Assembly (NCBI GenBank): GCA_009909085.1 | Contig: JAAANX010000187.1 | Location: forward strand, 1-64,000 | Source: Cyanobacteria bacterium GSL.Bin1 | GTDB taxonomy: Bacteria > Cyanobacteriota > Cyanobacteriia > Cyanobacteriales > Rubidibacteraceae | DNA: 64,000 bases | Reading direction: 5' to 3' | Shown here: positions 28,718 through 38,631 of the stretch, in pieces | Numbering within the stretch: position 1 is the stretch's first letter | Layout: each line of letters opens with the position of its first letter | Notes under the pieces: model-generated | The model's input: only the letters and a program-made list of their open reading frames with translations | Database searches by the model: none | What the model was told of the DNA's origin: nothing | Made by a program: the position numbers and the translations under genes

Positions 28718-28978
28718 ATGAAATTAGATGAGGTTGAACTCGATCGCGAGCCGGATTTTGACCTAGAGTGTAAGGTTCGAGTCCGTAAAAACATAAAAAA
28801 TGATGGCACTTTCCCTGGGGCAGAAATTGGCGAAAGGCTCGTTAATAAAGGGGAAGAAGGCTACATCATTGGCATTGGTACGTTTTTGCAAACTGCTTAT
28901 ATTTATTCGGTTCATTTCTTAGAAAGTGGCAATGTCGTCGGTTGTCTCGCCAAAGAATTGGAACGGGTTAGTGATTAG
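28718..28978 (+). CDS. nifZ: NifZ
   Basis: 86 residues from ATG at 28718 (AGAGGACAAAACT upstream). Matches NifZ: KVRVRKNIKNDGTFPG, GEEGYIIGIGTFLQ, YSVHFLESGNVVGC. NifZ helps form the second P-cluster of NifDK. In many cyanobacteria nifZ lies between nifV and nifT; here it lies between nifK and nifE, which is a rearranged order. Confidence 0.88.
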   Translation: MKLDEVELDREPDFDLECKVRVRKNIKNDGTFPGAEIGERLVNKGEEGYIIGIGTFLQTAYIYSVHFLESGNVVGCLAKELERVSD

Positions 28979-29038
28979 TCACTAGTCATTGGTCATCGGT
29001 CATTCGGCTACCCAGGACTAACAACAAAGGACAAAAAA

Positions 29039-30412
29039 ATGACAAAACCAAAAACCGCAGACCTCCTAACGGAACCGGGTTGCGAACACAATCACAAAAA
29101 AGGACAACAGGGCAAGAATAAAGCCTGTCAGCAGCAAGCGAAACCCGGGGCAGCACAAGGGGGCTGTGCCTTTGATGGCGCGTCAATTACGTTAGTTCCG
29201 ATTACCGATGCTGCCCATCTCGTTCATGGACCGATCGCGTGTGCGGGCAATTCTTGGGGCAGTCGCGGCAGTCTTTCTTCGGGTGCAACCCTTTACCAAC
29301 TGGGCTTTACCACCGACATCAGCGAAAATGACATTATCTTTGGCGGTGAGAAAAAGCTATATAGCGCGATCGCGCAAACGATTGAACGCTATAATCCAGC
29401 AGCGGTTTTTGTTTACTCCACCTGCGTTACTGCCCTCATTGGCGATGATATTGATGCCGTTTGCCATACCGCCAGTCAAAAGCTAGGCAAACCCGTGATC
29501 CCGGTTCATTCCCCGGGTTTTGTGGGAAGTAAAAACTTAGGCAACCGACTTGCCGGGGAAGCGTTACTGGATCATGTGGTGGGAACCGCCGAACCCGAGT
29601 ACACCACCCCTTACGACATTAATTTAATTGGCGAATACAATGTTGCCGGGGAACTGTGGGGAGTGCTTCCCCTCTTTGAAAAAGTTGGCATTCGCGTCCT
29701 CTCCAAAATCACCGGTGATGCAACGTTTGAGGAAATTTGCTACGCCCATCGTGCCAAACTGAATGTGATGATTTGCTCCAAAGCCCTAATCAATATGGGG
29801 CGCAAAATGGAGGAAAGATATGGCATTCCTTATCTGGAAGAGTCTTTTTATGGCGTTGCCGATCTCAATCGTTGTTTACGGGATATCGCGCAAAAATTAG
29901 GCGATTCTGAATTACAGGCCAGAGTGGAAACGGTCATTGCTGAAGAAACGGCGAAACTGGATCTTGCCCTTGCCCCTTATCGCGAGAGACTACAAGGCAA
30001 ACGCATTGTCCTTTATACCGGTGGCGTGAAAAGTTGGTCGATTCTTTCTGCGGCCCAAGATTTAGGGATCAAAGTGGTTGCCACTAGCACGAAGAAAAGC
30101 ACCGAGGAAGATAAAGCCAGAATTAAGCAATTATTGGGTCAAGATGGCATTATGCTCACTCAAGGTAATGCGAAAGAACTTTTGCGCGTCGTTGCGGAAA
30201 CAAAAGCCGATATGCTCGTTGCTGGGGGGCGCAACCAATACACTGCCCTCAAAGCCCGGATTCCTTTCCTCGATGTCAATCAAGAACGCCATCACACTTA
30301 TTCGGGTTATGTCGGACTGGTCAATATGGCGAAAGAGTTTGATCATGCTTTGCATAGTCCGATTTGGGAACAAGTCCGGCAGCCTGCGCCTTGGGAAACA
30401 GTTAGTCATTAG
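29039..30412 (+). CDS. nifE: FeMo-co assembly scaffold NifE
   Basis: 457 residues. NifD paralogue that with NifN carries NifB-co maturation. Cys ligands in GGCAFDGA, GPIACAGNSWGS and STCVTALIGDD. The N-terminal 40 residues are Lys/Gln-rich and contain an extra Cys-His stretch (PGCEHNHKKG). Heptamer repeats flank the gene on both sides. Confidence 0.96.
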   Translation: MTKPKTADLLTEPGCEHNHKKGQQGKNKACQQQAKPGAAQGGCAFDGASITLVPITDAAHLVHGPIACAGNSWGSRGSLSSGATLYQLGFTTDISENDIIFGGEKKLYSAIAQTIERYNPAAVFVYSTCVTALIGDDIDAVCHTASQKLGKPVIPVHSPGFVGSKNLGNRLAGEALLDHVVGTAEPEYTTPYDINLIGEYNVAGELWGVLPLFEKVGIRVLSKITGDATFEEICYAHRAKLNVMICSKALINMGRKMEERYGIPYLEESFYGVADLNRCLRDIAQKLGDSELQARVETVIAEETAKLDLALAPYRERLQGKRIVLYTGGVKSWSILSAAQDLGIKVVATSTKKSTEEDKARIKQLLGQDGIMLTQGNAKELLRVVAETKADMLVAGGRNQYTALKARIPFLDVNQERHHTYSGYVGLVNMAKEFDHALHSPIWEQVRQPAPWETVSH

Positions 30413-30514
30413 TCCTTGGTCATTAGTCCTTGGTTGTTGGCTTTCATGCAAAACAAGTGACTAATGATAAATCACGACGAATGACAAATAACAAATGACG
30501 AAGGACAAATAACC

Positions 30515-31840
30515 ATGACTACGATTAAAAGTCCTAAAAAACCCGTTGCAGTTAATCCGCTGAAGCAGAGTCCGCCGTTAGGGGCTGCGTTAGCCTTCCT
30601 CGGTTTGAAAGGGATGGTTCCTCTGTTCCATGGTTCGCAGGGTTGTACGGCGTTTGCAAAAGTGATTTTAGTGCGCCATTTCCGGGAAGCGATTCCGGTT
30701 GCTACGACTGCCATGAGTGAGGTTTCAACGATTTTGGGCGGTGAAGACAATATTGAACAGGCGATTTTGACTTTGGTGGAAAAAGCCCAACCGGAAGTAT
30801 TGGGGTTGTTAACGACGGGGTTAACGGAAACGAGAGGGGATGATATGCCCCACATCCTCAAATCAATTCGTCAGTCGCATCCAGAACTTGATGATTTACC
30901 GATTATTCTGGTCTCCACACCGGATTATAAGGGCGCGTTACAAGAAGGGTATGCAGCAGCGGTGCAGGCGATTGTTGCTCATGATTATGGGACGCCAACG
31001 GAAGTTTCTCAAGACCCAGTGACGATTTTAGCGGGATCTTTGCTCAATCCCGGCGATGTGGCGGAAATTAAAGAAATCGTAGAAGCGTTTGGCTTAAAAC
31101 CGTTAGTGATTCCTGATCTGTCAGAGTCGATGGACGGACATTTAGAGGATGATGATTATTATGCTAAAACCCCTGGTGGCACTGCTTTAGAGGACTTGAA
31201 ACAGTTGGCGCGATCGCGCTTTACTATTGCCATTGGCGAAAGTATGCGTCCGGCAGCAGAAACCCTCCAACAAAAATATGGTACCAATTACACGGTTTTT
31301 CCCCGTTTAACGGGCTTAAATGCAGTTGATCAATTGATCTGGTTACTGGCTCAAATGGCGACTGATCTTGATCGGGGGAATGGGGAATGTCAGCCAAACA
31401 TCCCGACAAAATATCAACGTCAGCGTCGGCAACTGCAAGATGCGATCCTCGATTCCCATTTCTTTTTTGGCGGTAAAAAAATAGCCCTTGCTTTAGAACC
31501 GGATCTCCTCTATCAAACCAGTTGGTTATTAACTGAAATGGGGGCAAAAATCAACGCTGCTGTCACCACTACTTCATCTCCAATTCTGGAGCAATTACCC
31601 ACTGATAGCGTTATAGTTGGCGATTTAGAAGACTTAGAAAATTTAGCAACGGATTCCGATTTAATTATTACGAATTCTCAAGGAAAAAGAGTTGCTGATC
31701 AGCTCAATGTTTCCCTGTATCGGTTAGGCTATCCCATTTTTGATCGCTTGGGGAATGGGTCACGATGTTGCGTTGGCTATCGCGGAACGATGCAAACCTT
31801 ATTTGAGATTGGTAATCTTTTTATCGACAATACGCATTAG
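30515..31840 (+). CDS. nifN: FeMo-co assembly scaffold NifN
   Basis: 441 residues. NifK paralogue: NPLKQSPPLGAALAFLG, GSQGCTAFAKV and TTGLTETRGDD. The residue aligning with the first P-cluster Cys of NifK is replaced (KQSPPLGA), as expected for NifN. Partner of NifE. Leads into nifX after 19 bp. Confidence 0.95.
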   Translation: MTTIKSPKKPVAVNPLKQSPPLGAALAFLGLKGMVPLFHGSQGCTAFAKVILVRHFREAIPVATTAMSEVSTILGGEDNIEQAILTLVEKAQPEVLGLLTTGLTETRGDDMPHILKSIRQSHPELDDLPIILVSTPDYKGALQEGYAAAVQAIVAHDYGTPTEVSQDPVTILAGSLLNPGDVAEIKEIVEAFGLKPLVIPDLSESMDGHLEDDDYYAKTPGGTALEDLKQLARSRFTIAIGESMRPAAETLQQKYGTNYTVFPRLTGLNAVDQLIWLLAQMATDLDRGNGECQPNIPTKYQRQRRQLQDAILDSHFFFGGKKIALALEPDLLYQTSWLLTEMGAKINAAVTTTSSPILEQLPTDSVIVGDLEDLENLATDSDLIITNSQGKRVADQLNVSLYRLGYPIFDRLGNGSRCCVGYRGTMQTLFEIGNLFIDNTH

Positions 31841-31859
31841 AAGTTAGGAGGTTGGAAAA

Positions 31860-32252
31860 ATGAAAGTTGCATTTGCAACCCAAGACAATATTCATATTAA
31901 TGCTCATTTTGGTTGGGCAAAAAAGTTTGATATTTACGATGTTTCGGTTGAAGGCTATCACTTTCTGCAAACCATCGACTTTGGCGAAAATCTCAAGGAA
32001 GATGGCAAAGAAGATAAGTTAATTCCGAAAATGAATGCCGTTGCTGATTGCGCGATCGTCTATGTTTCTGCCATTGGCGGTAGTGCAGCGTATCGGTTAC
32101 TGCAAGCCGAAGTAACCCCCCTCAAAGTAGAAAACCAAGAAGAAGAAATTACCAATGTTCTCGATAGTCTGATCCAAACCTTAGGGAATCCACCCCCTTG
32201 GTTACGAAAGACATTAAGAGGAAAAGTTAAGTTGTCTAATTTCGATGAATAA
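31860..32252 (+). CDS. nifX: NifX cofactor-carrier protein
   Basis: 130 residues starting MKVAFATQDNIHINAHFGWA, the NifX/NafY cofactor-binding fold; AGGAGG lies ten bases upstream. It binds and shuttles NifB-co and VK-cluster between NifB and NifEN. Directly follows nifN and precedes the DUF269 gene. Confidence 0.94.
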   Translation: MKVAFATQDNIHINAHFGWAKKFDIYDVSVEGYHFLQTIDFGENLKEDGKEDKLIPKMNAVADCAIVYVSAIGGSAAYRLLQAEVTPLKVENQEEEITNVLDSLIQTLGNPPPWLRKTLRGKVKLSNFDE

Positions 32253-32278
32253 GTTCTAAAAATAATGAGGAATGACTC

Positions 32279-32755
32279 ATGACTAAACCCGCACCAATCC
32301 CCGAAGCAGACTCCGAATTAGTGGCAGAAAATGCCTTTCTTCAAGAATTAGTACAGCAAGTCCGTGCTCAAGATAATTATGGTGTTTACCGCAGTTGGAA
32401 AGATGAATTAGTCATTGCGAACTTTGTTGTACCGAAGGAAAAGAAACGAGAAATTTCTGTAGAGAATAATGTTGATCTCGCGACACAGTTAAGAATTCTT
32501 TATTTCCATCGCGCGATCGCAGCACGGATTGAAAAAGAAACCGGAAAACTCTGTCAAGTTGCTATTGATTTATCCCACGAAGGCTTTGGCTGGGCACTGG
32601 TTTGGACCGGACATTTAATGGTTGTCTCTCGCACGTTACGAGATGCTCACCGTTTTGGCTATCCCTCTTTCAAAAAGTTAGCTGCCCAAGGGGAACGCTT
32701 TGTGGAATCAGGAATTAAAGCGATTGAACAATTTCCGGATGCTGCTAATGCTTAA
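32279..32755 (+). CDS. NifX-associated protein (DUF269)
   Basis: 158 residues of the NifX-associated family: SELVAENAFLQELVQQVRAQD, RSWKDELVIANFVVPKEKK, LSHEGFGWALVWTGHLMVVS. Biochemical role not established; always linked to nifX. 26 bp after nifX, with GAGGAATG before the ATG. Confidence 0.9.
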   Translation: MTKPAPIPEADSELVAENAFLQELVQQVRAQDNYGVYRSWKDELVIANFVVPKEKKREISVENNVDLATQLRILYFHRAIAARIEKETGKLCQVAIDLSHEGFGWALVWTGHLMVVSRTLRDAHRFGYPSFKKLAAQGERFVESGIKAIEQFPDAANA

Positions 32756-32897
32756 TGATTATCTATGAATCAAACCACAGAGACACAGAGGACACAAAGA
32801 GTTTATAAACTCAACTGTAATTTAATTTTGGAGAGAGGATGTTACTAATTTATAGTCTTTGAGATGAACATGAATAAGGAAAATGGAGGAGAAAAAT

Positions 32898-33134
32898 ATG
32901 ATTCAATTTGTTACTCCAAAACCAACCCCGGAAGCTGTGGCTGATTTGAAGAAAAGAGTCAAACGTCTCAGTAGTAAAGCCGGTCAAATGAAAATGGATC
33001 TCCATGATCTGGCAGAAGGCTTACCGACTGATTACGAAAAACTTATTGACGAAGCCACAAAAACTTACGAAATCTATCAACAATTAGCTGAACTGAAACA
33101 ACAACTCAAAACTTGGGAGGAACAATTACAATGA
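32898..33134 (+). CDS. CCE_0567-like nif protein
   Basis: 78 residues from ATG at 32898, with GGAGGAG about eight bases upstream; the earlier ATG at 32883 lacks one. Predicted long helices (EAVADLKKRVKRLSSKAGQM, YEKLIDEATKTYEIYQQLAE), matching the small coiled-coil protein CCE_0567 family found in nif clusters and reported as a metal-binding protein. Its stop overlaps the nifW start by four bases (ATGA), implying translational coupling. Confidence 0.85.
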   Translation: MIQFVTPKPTPEAVADLKKRVKRLSSKAGQMKMDLHDLAEGLPTDYEKLIDEATKTYEIYQQLAELKQQLKTWEEQLQ

Positions 33135-33475
33135 CTTTTTCTGAAACCAAACCTAAAACTTTAGCTGCTTTTAAAAGTCTGACCACTGCCGAAGAGTATT
33201 TACAGTTTTTTGAGATTGATTATGATCCGCAATTTGTTAACGTCAATCGTCTCCATATTCTCAAACAATTTTCTTTATTACTGAAGGACGTTGATCAGGC
33301 GTTCCCTGATCTGAGTGAAGCGGAAAGATTAGAGAAATATCGTCTTGCCTTAGAAGAAGCCTATCAAGTGTTTCTCACTTCTAGTCCCCTAGAAACAAAG
33401 CTATTTAAGGTCTTTCAAAACAAGCCAAAAAACTTTGTTTCCTTAAATGACCTAACCGCAAAAGCAGAAGAATGA
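33131..33475 (+). CDS. nifW: nitrogenase-stabilising/protective protein NifW
   Basis: 114 residues from ATG at 33131 with GGAGG ten bases upstream. NifW features: LTTAEEYLQFFEIDYDPQFV, NVNRLHILKQFS. Helps mature and protect MoFe protein against oxygen. Overlaps the upstream gene by four bases and hesA by four bases, so three genes are coupled. Confidence 0.92.
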   Translation: MTFSETKPKTLAAFKSLTTAEEYLQFFEIDYDPQFVNVNRLHILKQFSLLLKDVDQAFPDLSEAERLEKYRLALEEAYQVFLTSSPLETKLFKVFQNKPKNFVSLNDLTAKAEE

Positions 33476-34260
33476 TGTTAACCCCAAAAGAACGAGAACG
33501 TTACAGCCGACAAATGCAGCTTCCTGAGTTAGGGGAGGCGGGACAAAATGCCCTGAAAAATAGCACTGCCCTGGTTTCTGGGGTGGGGGGGTTAGGGGGA
33601 ACCGTTGCCCTATATTTGGCGGTGGCGGGAATCGGTAAATTGATTCTCGTGCGGGGTGGGAATCTGCGTTTGGATGATATGAACCGGCAGATCTTAATGA
33701 CCGATGACTGGGTGGGTCAACCGCGAGTGACGAAAGCACAGGAAACCTTGAATCAAATCAATCCTGATGTGGAAGTGAGCGCGATCGCGCAATATATTAC
33801 TTCGGAAAATGTCGATTCTTTAGTTCAAAGTGCCGATATTGCCCTCAGTTGCGCCCACAATTTCCCAGAACGGGATTTACTCAATGGGGCTTGTGTGCGG
33901 TGGGAAACCCCCATGGTTGAAGCAGCAATGAACAGCATGGAGGCCTATCTCACCACGATTATTCCCGGTGAAACCCCTTGTCTGTCTTGTCTGTTCCCAG
34001 AAAAACCCGATTGGGATCGTCGCGCTTTTGGCGTTCTCGGTGCAGTTTCCGGCACACTCGCCTGTTTGGCTGCGTTAGAAGCGATCAAGGTGATTACAGG
34101 ACTCGGTAAACCCTTATCAGGCTATTTACTCAACATGGATTTAGCCCATAGCGAGTTCAAAAAACTCCACCTGTACAAAGATCCGAATTGTCCCGTGTGC
34201 GGTGAGACTAACAACGCCAGAAGTCCACTCACCCAAAATGCTATCCCGATTTGTCCTTAG
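33472..34260 (+). CDS. hesA: HesA (ThiF/MoeB-like E1 family)
   Basis: 262 residues. Rossmann ATP-binding motif VSGVGGLGGTVALYLAVAG, the RQILM Arg-finger region, CLSC/CPVCG zinc ligands at about residues 174-177 and 244-247. Adenylates small sulfur carriers; in nif clusters HesA is linked to metal or sulfur loading of cofactors. Two adjacent ATGs at 33472 and 33475. Confidence 0.9.
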   Translation: MMLTPKERERYSRQMQLPELGEAGQNALKNSTALVSGVGGLGGTVALYLAVAGIGKLILVRGGNLRLDDMNRQILMTDDWVGQPRVTKAQETLNQINPDVEVSAIAQYITSENVDSLVQSADIALSCAHNFPERDLLNGACVRWETPMVEAAMNSMEAYLTTIIPGETPCLSCLFPEKPDWDRRAFGVLGAVSGTLACLAALEAIKVITGLGKPLSGYLLNMDLAHSEFKKLHLYKDPNCPVCGETNNARSPLTQNAIPICP

Positions 34261-34278
34261 TTGTTAGTCCTTTTTCCC

Positions 34279-34341
34279 AATGACGAATGACGAATGACCA
34301 ATGACTAATGACCAATGACTAATGACCAATGACCAATGACT
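34279..34341. repeat. nine-copy heptamer tract between hesA and hesB
   Basis: Nine consecutive units of AATGAC followed by G, C or T (order G,G,C,T,C,T,C,C,T). This is the longest tract of the heptamer family in the window and the reverse complement of the GTCATTx units seen elsewhere. Confidence 0.9.
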
Positions 34342-34361
34342 AATCCAAAAGGAGACCTCCC

Positions 34362-35080
<719 letters not shown>

Positions 35081-35145
35081 TTTTGTCCATTGAAAATCAA
35101 TATCGGGGTTAACAGCAGTTAGCCCCGATCGTTACAGAAGCCACC

Positions 35146-35943
35146 ATGATCAAAACTACTTTCGCTTGGAAAAATCTTCTCCCTTTTTTTTGGGGAAGTT
35201 TAGTGGGAATAATGGGTGGATTAATTGGTTTGGGAGGGGCAGAGTTTCGATTACCAATTTTGATCCAAATTTTTAGATATCGTACCTTACAAGCGATTAT
35301 CCTCAATTTAGTGGTTAGCTTAATTACTGTTATTTTCTCATTATTATTCCGTAGTGAAACCATTAGTTGGAATTTGTTATTCGCCAACTCACCCATTATT
35401 ATCAATATCTTAGCCGGTTCGTTATTTGGGTCTTATATTGGAGTTAACTCTGCAACTCGAATTAACGAAAAACAGTTAAATAAAATTGTTGTTATCTTCC
35501 TGATTTTTATCAGTTTTATTTTAATTGGACATGAGCTAATTTTTAATCTGGATACGTGGGAAATTGCCAGCTATTTTCAAATCATCGCAGCCTTAGTTGC
35601 TGGTGTCGTAATTGGAATTTTCAGCAGTTTGCTAGGTGTTGCCGGAGGAGAACTCATTATTCCCACAATTATTCTGATTTTTGCGGTTGATATTAAACTC
35701 GCAGGGAGTTTAAGTCTTGCCATTAGTGTTCCCACCATTTTAATGGGTTTATTTAAGTATCATCGCCAACATAAACTACGAGAGATTAAATCCGAATCGG
35801 GTTTTATTTTGATGATGGGGATGGGATCAATAGTTGGTGCATTTATTGGCAGTTATCTGTTGCAATATTTTGCCAGTTCTATTCTTTATTGGATTCTGGG
35901 CACAATTTTATTGATTTCTGCCTTTAAACTAGCAAAGCATTAA
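35146..35943 (+). CDS. TauE/SafE family membrane permease
   Basis: 265 residues, seven to nine hydrophobic spans in two half-repeats: GSLVGIMGGLIGLGGAEF and GIFSSLLGVAGGELIIPT, the TauE/SafE signatures. Substrates in the family are sulfur-containing anions or small organic acids. Placement between fdxH and feoB suggests a nif-linked transport need such as sulfur, but this is a guess. No strong ribosome-binding site. Confidence 0.85.
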   Translation: MIKTTFAWKNLLPFFWGSLVGIMGGLIGLGGAEFRLPILIQIFRYRTLQAIILNLVVSLITVIFSLLFRSETISWNLLFANSPIIINILAGSLFGSYIGVNSATRINEKQLNKIVVIFLIFISFILIGHELIFNLDTWEIASYFQIIAALVAGVVIGIFSSLLGVAGGELIIPTIILIFAVDIKLAGSLSLAISVPTILMGLFKYHRQHKLREIKSESGFILMMGMGSIVGAFIGSYLLQYFASSILYWILGTILLISAFKLAKH

Positions 35944-36033
35944 TCGCTTTACTAAGAAGATATTTTTTGTATTTTGATTGACAGTTTTCTTCAGATAATT
36001 TTCGCTACTTTGATAAAAATGGAGGAAGCATAA

Positions 36034-36657
36034 ATGAATTGTTACGATTGCCATCAAAGCTGTCATCCTAAACGACGTAGGGGACGTTGGCATTTCTTAA
36101 ACTCTCTTTCCCAACCCCGAGCCAAAAATAACGTTTCTGCAGAGGGAACAAAGATTGCACTGGTTGGTTCTCCAAATGTCGGTAAAAGTTTAATTTTTAA
36201 CTTACTCACTGGAACTTATGTTACTGTTTCTAACTATCCCGGAACAACAGTTGAACTGACAGCAGGAAAAGCGATTATTGCCGGTGAAAAAGTGACGTTT
36301 TTTGATACGCCCGGAATGTATTCTCTGCTACCCATTACGGAAGAAGAGAGGGTGAGCCGAGATTTGATTATGAACCAAAAAATGGATTTAATTATTCATG
36401 TAGTAGAAGCGAAACATTTAGGGCGAATGCTGAACTTAACACTACAGTTAATTGAAACCCAATTGCCGGTTATTTTAGTGGTGAATATGATTGATGAAGC
36501 CGAAAAATTGGGCATTCACCTGAATGAAAATCGACTGACAGCAAAATTAGGCGTTCCAGTTGTTTTGATGTCAGCAGCACGCAAAGTCGGACTTAAACAA
36601 TTAATCGCTCAACTCACCCACTATGTCCAGCCCACTCTTATATCCGTTACCCATTGA
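36034..36657 (+). CDS. feoB: FeoB G-protein domain (N-terminal piece)
   Basis: 207 residues. An N-terminal Cys/His patch (CYDCHQSCHPKRRR) precedes the FeoB GTPase: G1 GSPNVGKS, G2 TVSNYPGTTVE, G3 DTPGMYSLLP, G4 VNMIDE, G5 MSAARKVG. It stops at TGA 36657, and the FeoB sequence continues in the +1 frame from an ATG at 36623, a 35-bp overlap. This may be a natural split into BN and BC proteins or a frameshift. GGAGG precedes the start. Confidence 0.85.
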   Translation: MNCYDCHQSCHPKRRRGRWHFLNSLSQPRAKNNVSAEGTKIALVGSPNVGKSLIFNLLTGTYVTVSNYPGTTVELTAGKAIIAGEKVTFFDTPGMYSLLPITEEERVSRDLIMNQKMDLIIHVVEAKHLGRMLNLTLQLIETQLPVILVVNMIDEAEKLGIHLNENRLTAKLGVPVVLMSAARKVGLKQLIAQLTHYVQPTLISVTH

Positions 36658-37979
36658 ACGTGCGATTTCTAAGATTGAGTCCTTATTAGAAAATCGTACA
36701 GATGCCATTTCTTCTCGTAGCATTGCTTTACTTTTATTGCAACAAGATGCGACTTGGAAAGCGCGTCTGCAAAATGAGCCCTATTTCCCAGAAATTGAAA
36801 AAATTATAACGGAAACTCAAGCCAAGTTTTCCGACTCTCTTGGCTTAGAAATTGCCCAATCTCGCCATCAACAAGCGATGGCAATTGCCGAGGAAGTAAC
36901 AACTCACAACACTAAAAAACAAGCGGTAAAGCAGGAGTGGTTACATCAATTAACCACGCATCCGCTTACCGGAATTCCCATTCTTTTTTTAGTCCTCTAT
37001 TTTGGAATTTATCAGTTTGTCGGAGTCTTTGGTGGGGGAATCTTAGTCGATGGCATTGAAGGCTTTTTTGAGTCGCAAATTAACCCCGTTGTTAATACCA
37101 TTATTGCAACGATTTTTCCTTGGCAAGTGCTGCAAGATTTATTGGCCAATGAATATGGAATTATTACCTTAGGGATGCGTTACGCGATCGCGATTGTTTT
37201 ACCGGTTGTTGCAACGTTCTTTTTAATGTTTTCCCTATTAGAAGATAGCGGCTATTTACCCCGCCTTTCCTTATTAGTGGATCGTTTATTTAAAACCATT
37301 GGCTTATCCGGGCGATCGATTATTCCCCTGATTTTAGGCTTAGGCTGTGGGACAATGGCAACGCTGGTGACGCGTTGTAGCCCTCCTCTCCCAAGAACCT
37401 GCAGCCTTATTGGTTTGGGCGTTAGTGATGATGGGAATCTTTTTAGGCATTGGTTTCTTAGCCGGAAAAGCGGTTCCCGGACAAGCCTCGTGTTTTTACA
37501 TGGAAATTCCCCCGTTAAGAGTTCCCCGCTTACAAGCAATTCTTACCAAAACTTACGTCAGATTGAAATGGTATTTCTGGGAAATTTTACCCTTATTTAT
37601 CGTTGCTTCGGTTTTAATTTGGATGGGCCAACTCACCGGTTTATTTAATGTCGTTGTCAGTGGCTTAGAACCGGTTGTGGTGGGGTTAGGTTTGCCTACA
37701 GAAGCAGCACCCACTTTCCTTTACGGCTTTTTCCGTCGCGATTATGGGGCAGCCGGAATGTTTGATTTGCATTCCTCAGGCATTTTAGCAGGACAACAAT
37801 TAGTGGTCGCAGCGGTAACATTAACCCTGTTTATTCCTTGCATTGCCCAACTGCAATTTATGTTCAAAGAACGTGGGTTAAAAACGACGATCGCGATCGC
37901 GAGTTTTGTCATTTTCTTTGCTTTCTCTACAGGCTACATTCTCAATCAAATTTTTACCCTCATGGAGTTCAATTTTTAA
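36623..37979 (+). pseudogene. feoB: FeoB membrane part, disrupted by an out-of-frame deletion
   Basis: Translation from 36623 gives the FeoB linker and first membrane helices to GLGCGTMATLVTR (about 37376), then drifts out of frame. The homologous sequence resumes in another frame at ALLSQEPAALLVWALV (about 37380-37430) and runs to 37979. FeoB relatives have about 26-30 residues between these two segments, including the PCSAQ gate motif, so roughly 80 bp are missing. Fe2+ uptake through this protein is probably lost. A sequencing error would not easily remove that many bases. Confidence 0.75.
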
Positions 37980-37980
37980 G

Positions 37981-38235
37981 ATGCTAACGCAAGGTTTTTC
38001 TGTTTACTATTCCCCGCTCAACTTTTTAGAAGCACGAACTGAAGGCAAAATTACTGCCATTAGAAATCAAGACGAGGAGATGCTCAATAAATTATTAGCA
38101 ATGGGACTTTATAAGGGAAGTTATATTACCCTTGAACAAACTTTTCCTGCTTTTGTGATTAAAGTCGGTCAAACTCGCCTTGCCATTGATGAAGAAGTTG
38201 CCCAGTCCATTAAAGTGAGAGTCACTTCACCATAA
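37981..38235 (+). CDS. feoA: FeoA-domain protein
   Basis: 84 residues, SH3-like FeoA: GKITAIRNQDEEMLNKLLAMGLYKGS and LAIDEEVAQSIKV. Stimulates or modulates FeoB. It starts one base after the feoB stop, so it was a co-translated partner; it remains intact although feoB upstream looks broken. Confidence 0.85.
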   Translation: MLTQGFSVYYSPLNFLEARTEGKITAIRNQDEEMLNKLLAMGLYKGSYITLEQTFPAFVIKVGQTRLAIDEEVAQSIKVRVTSP

Positions 38236-38328
38236 TCATGGCTTCAGCTTGCTACGAAAGTAGCAGGAGATACAGATGCGTCCTTTATCATGGGACTAGC
38301 CTAAATAATGACAAAGGACGATTTAGAG

Positions 38329-38538
38329 TTACTCAACCGCGATCGCGACATCCGTTGATTTAATTAAAGCATACGCTTCTTTTCCTTCGACTAACTCTAA
38401 CCGTTCTGCTGAAGACTTTGTAATCACAGAAACCACTTCTACTCCCGGTGCAATTTCTATTGTGATTTCAGCATTAACTGTTCCTAAATTGACGTTTTTT
38501 ACCGTCCCTTTAAAAGAATTTCGAGTGCTTAATTTCAT
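38329..38538 (-). CDS. mop: molbindin (single Mop domain)
   Basis: 69 residues, one Mop/TOBE domain: STRNSFKGTVKNVNLGTVNAEI, ITKSSAERLELVEGKEAYALIKSTDV. Binds and stores molybdate as an oligomer. Divergent from modA with 93 bp between them; that gap holds the small dyad AGTATTATATACT (38581-38593). The adjacent modA/modBC lack Mop domains, so this separate protein may serve storage. Confidence 0.9.
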   Translation of the reverse strand: MKLSTRNSFKGTVKNVNLGTVNAEITIEIAPGVEVVSVITKSSAERLELVEGKEAYALIKSTDVAIAVE

Positions 38539-38631
38539 CAGTTACTCCTCTGATCATTTAGCTAAATTTACTAGACACTAAGTATTATATACTAACCCCT
38601 TAAAAATCACTATATTTTTGGAGAAAAGAAC

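Noticed and set aside
34279-34341. Tandem short repeat that might be taken for a CRISPR array
   Set aside because: Seven-base units without spacers; no cas genes anywhere in the window.
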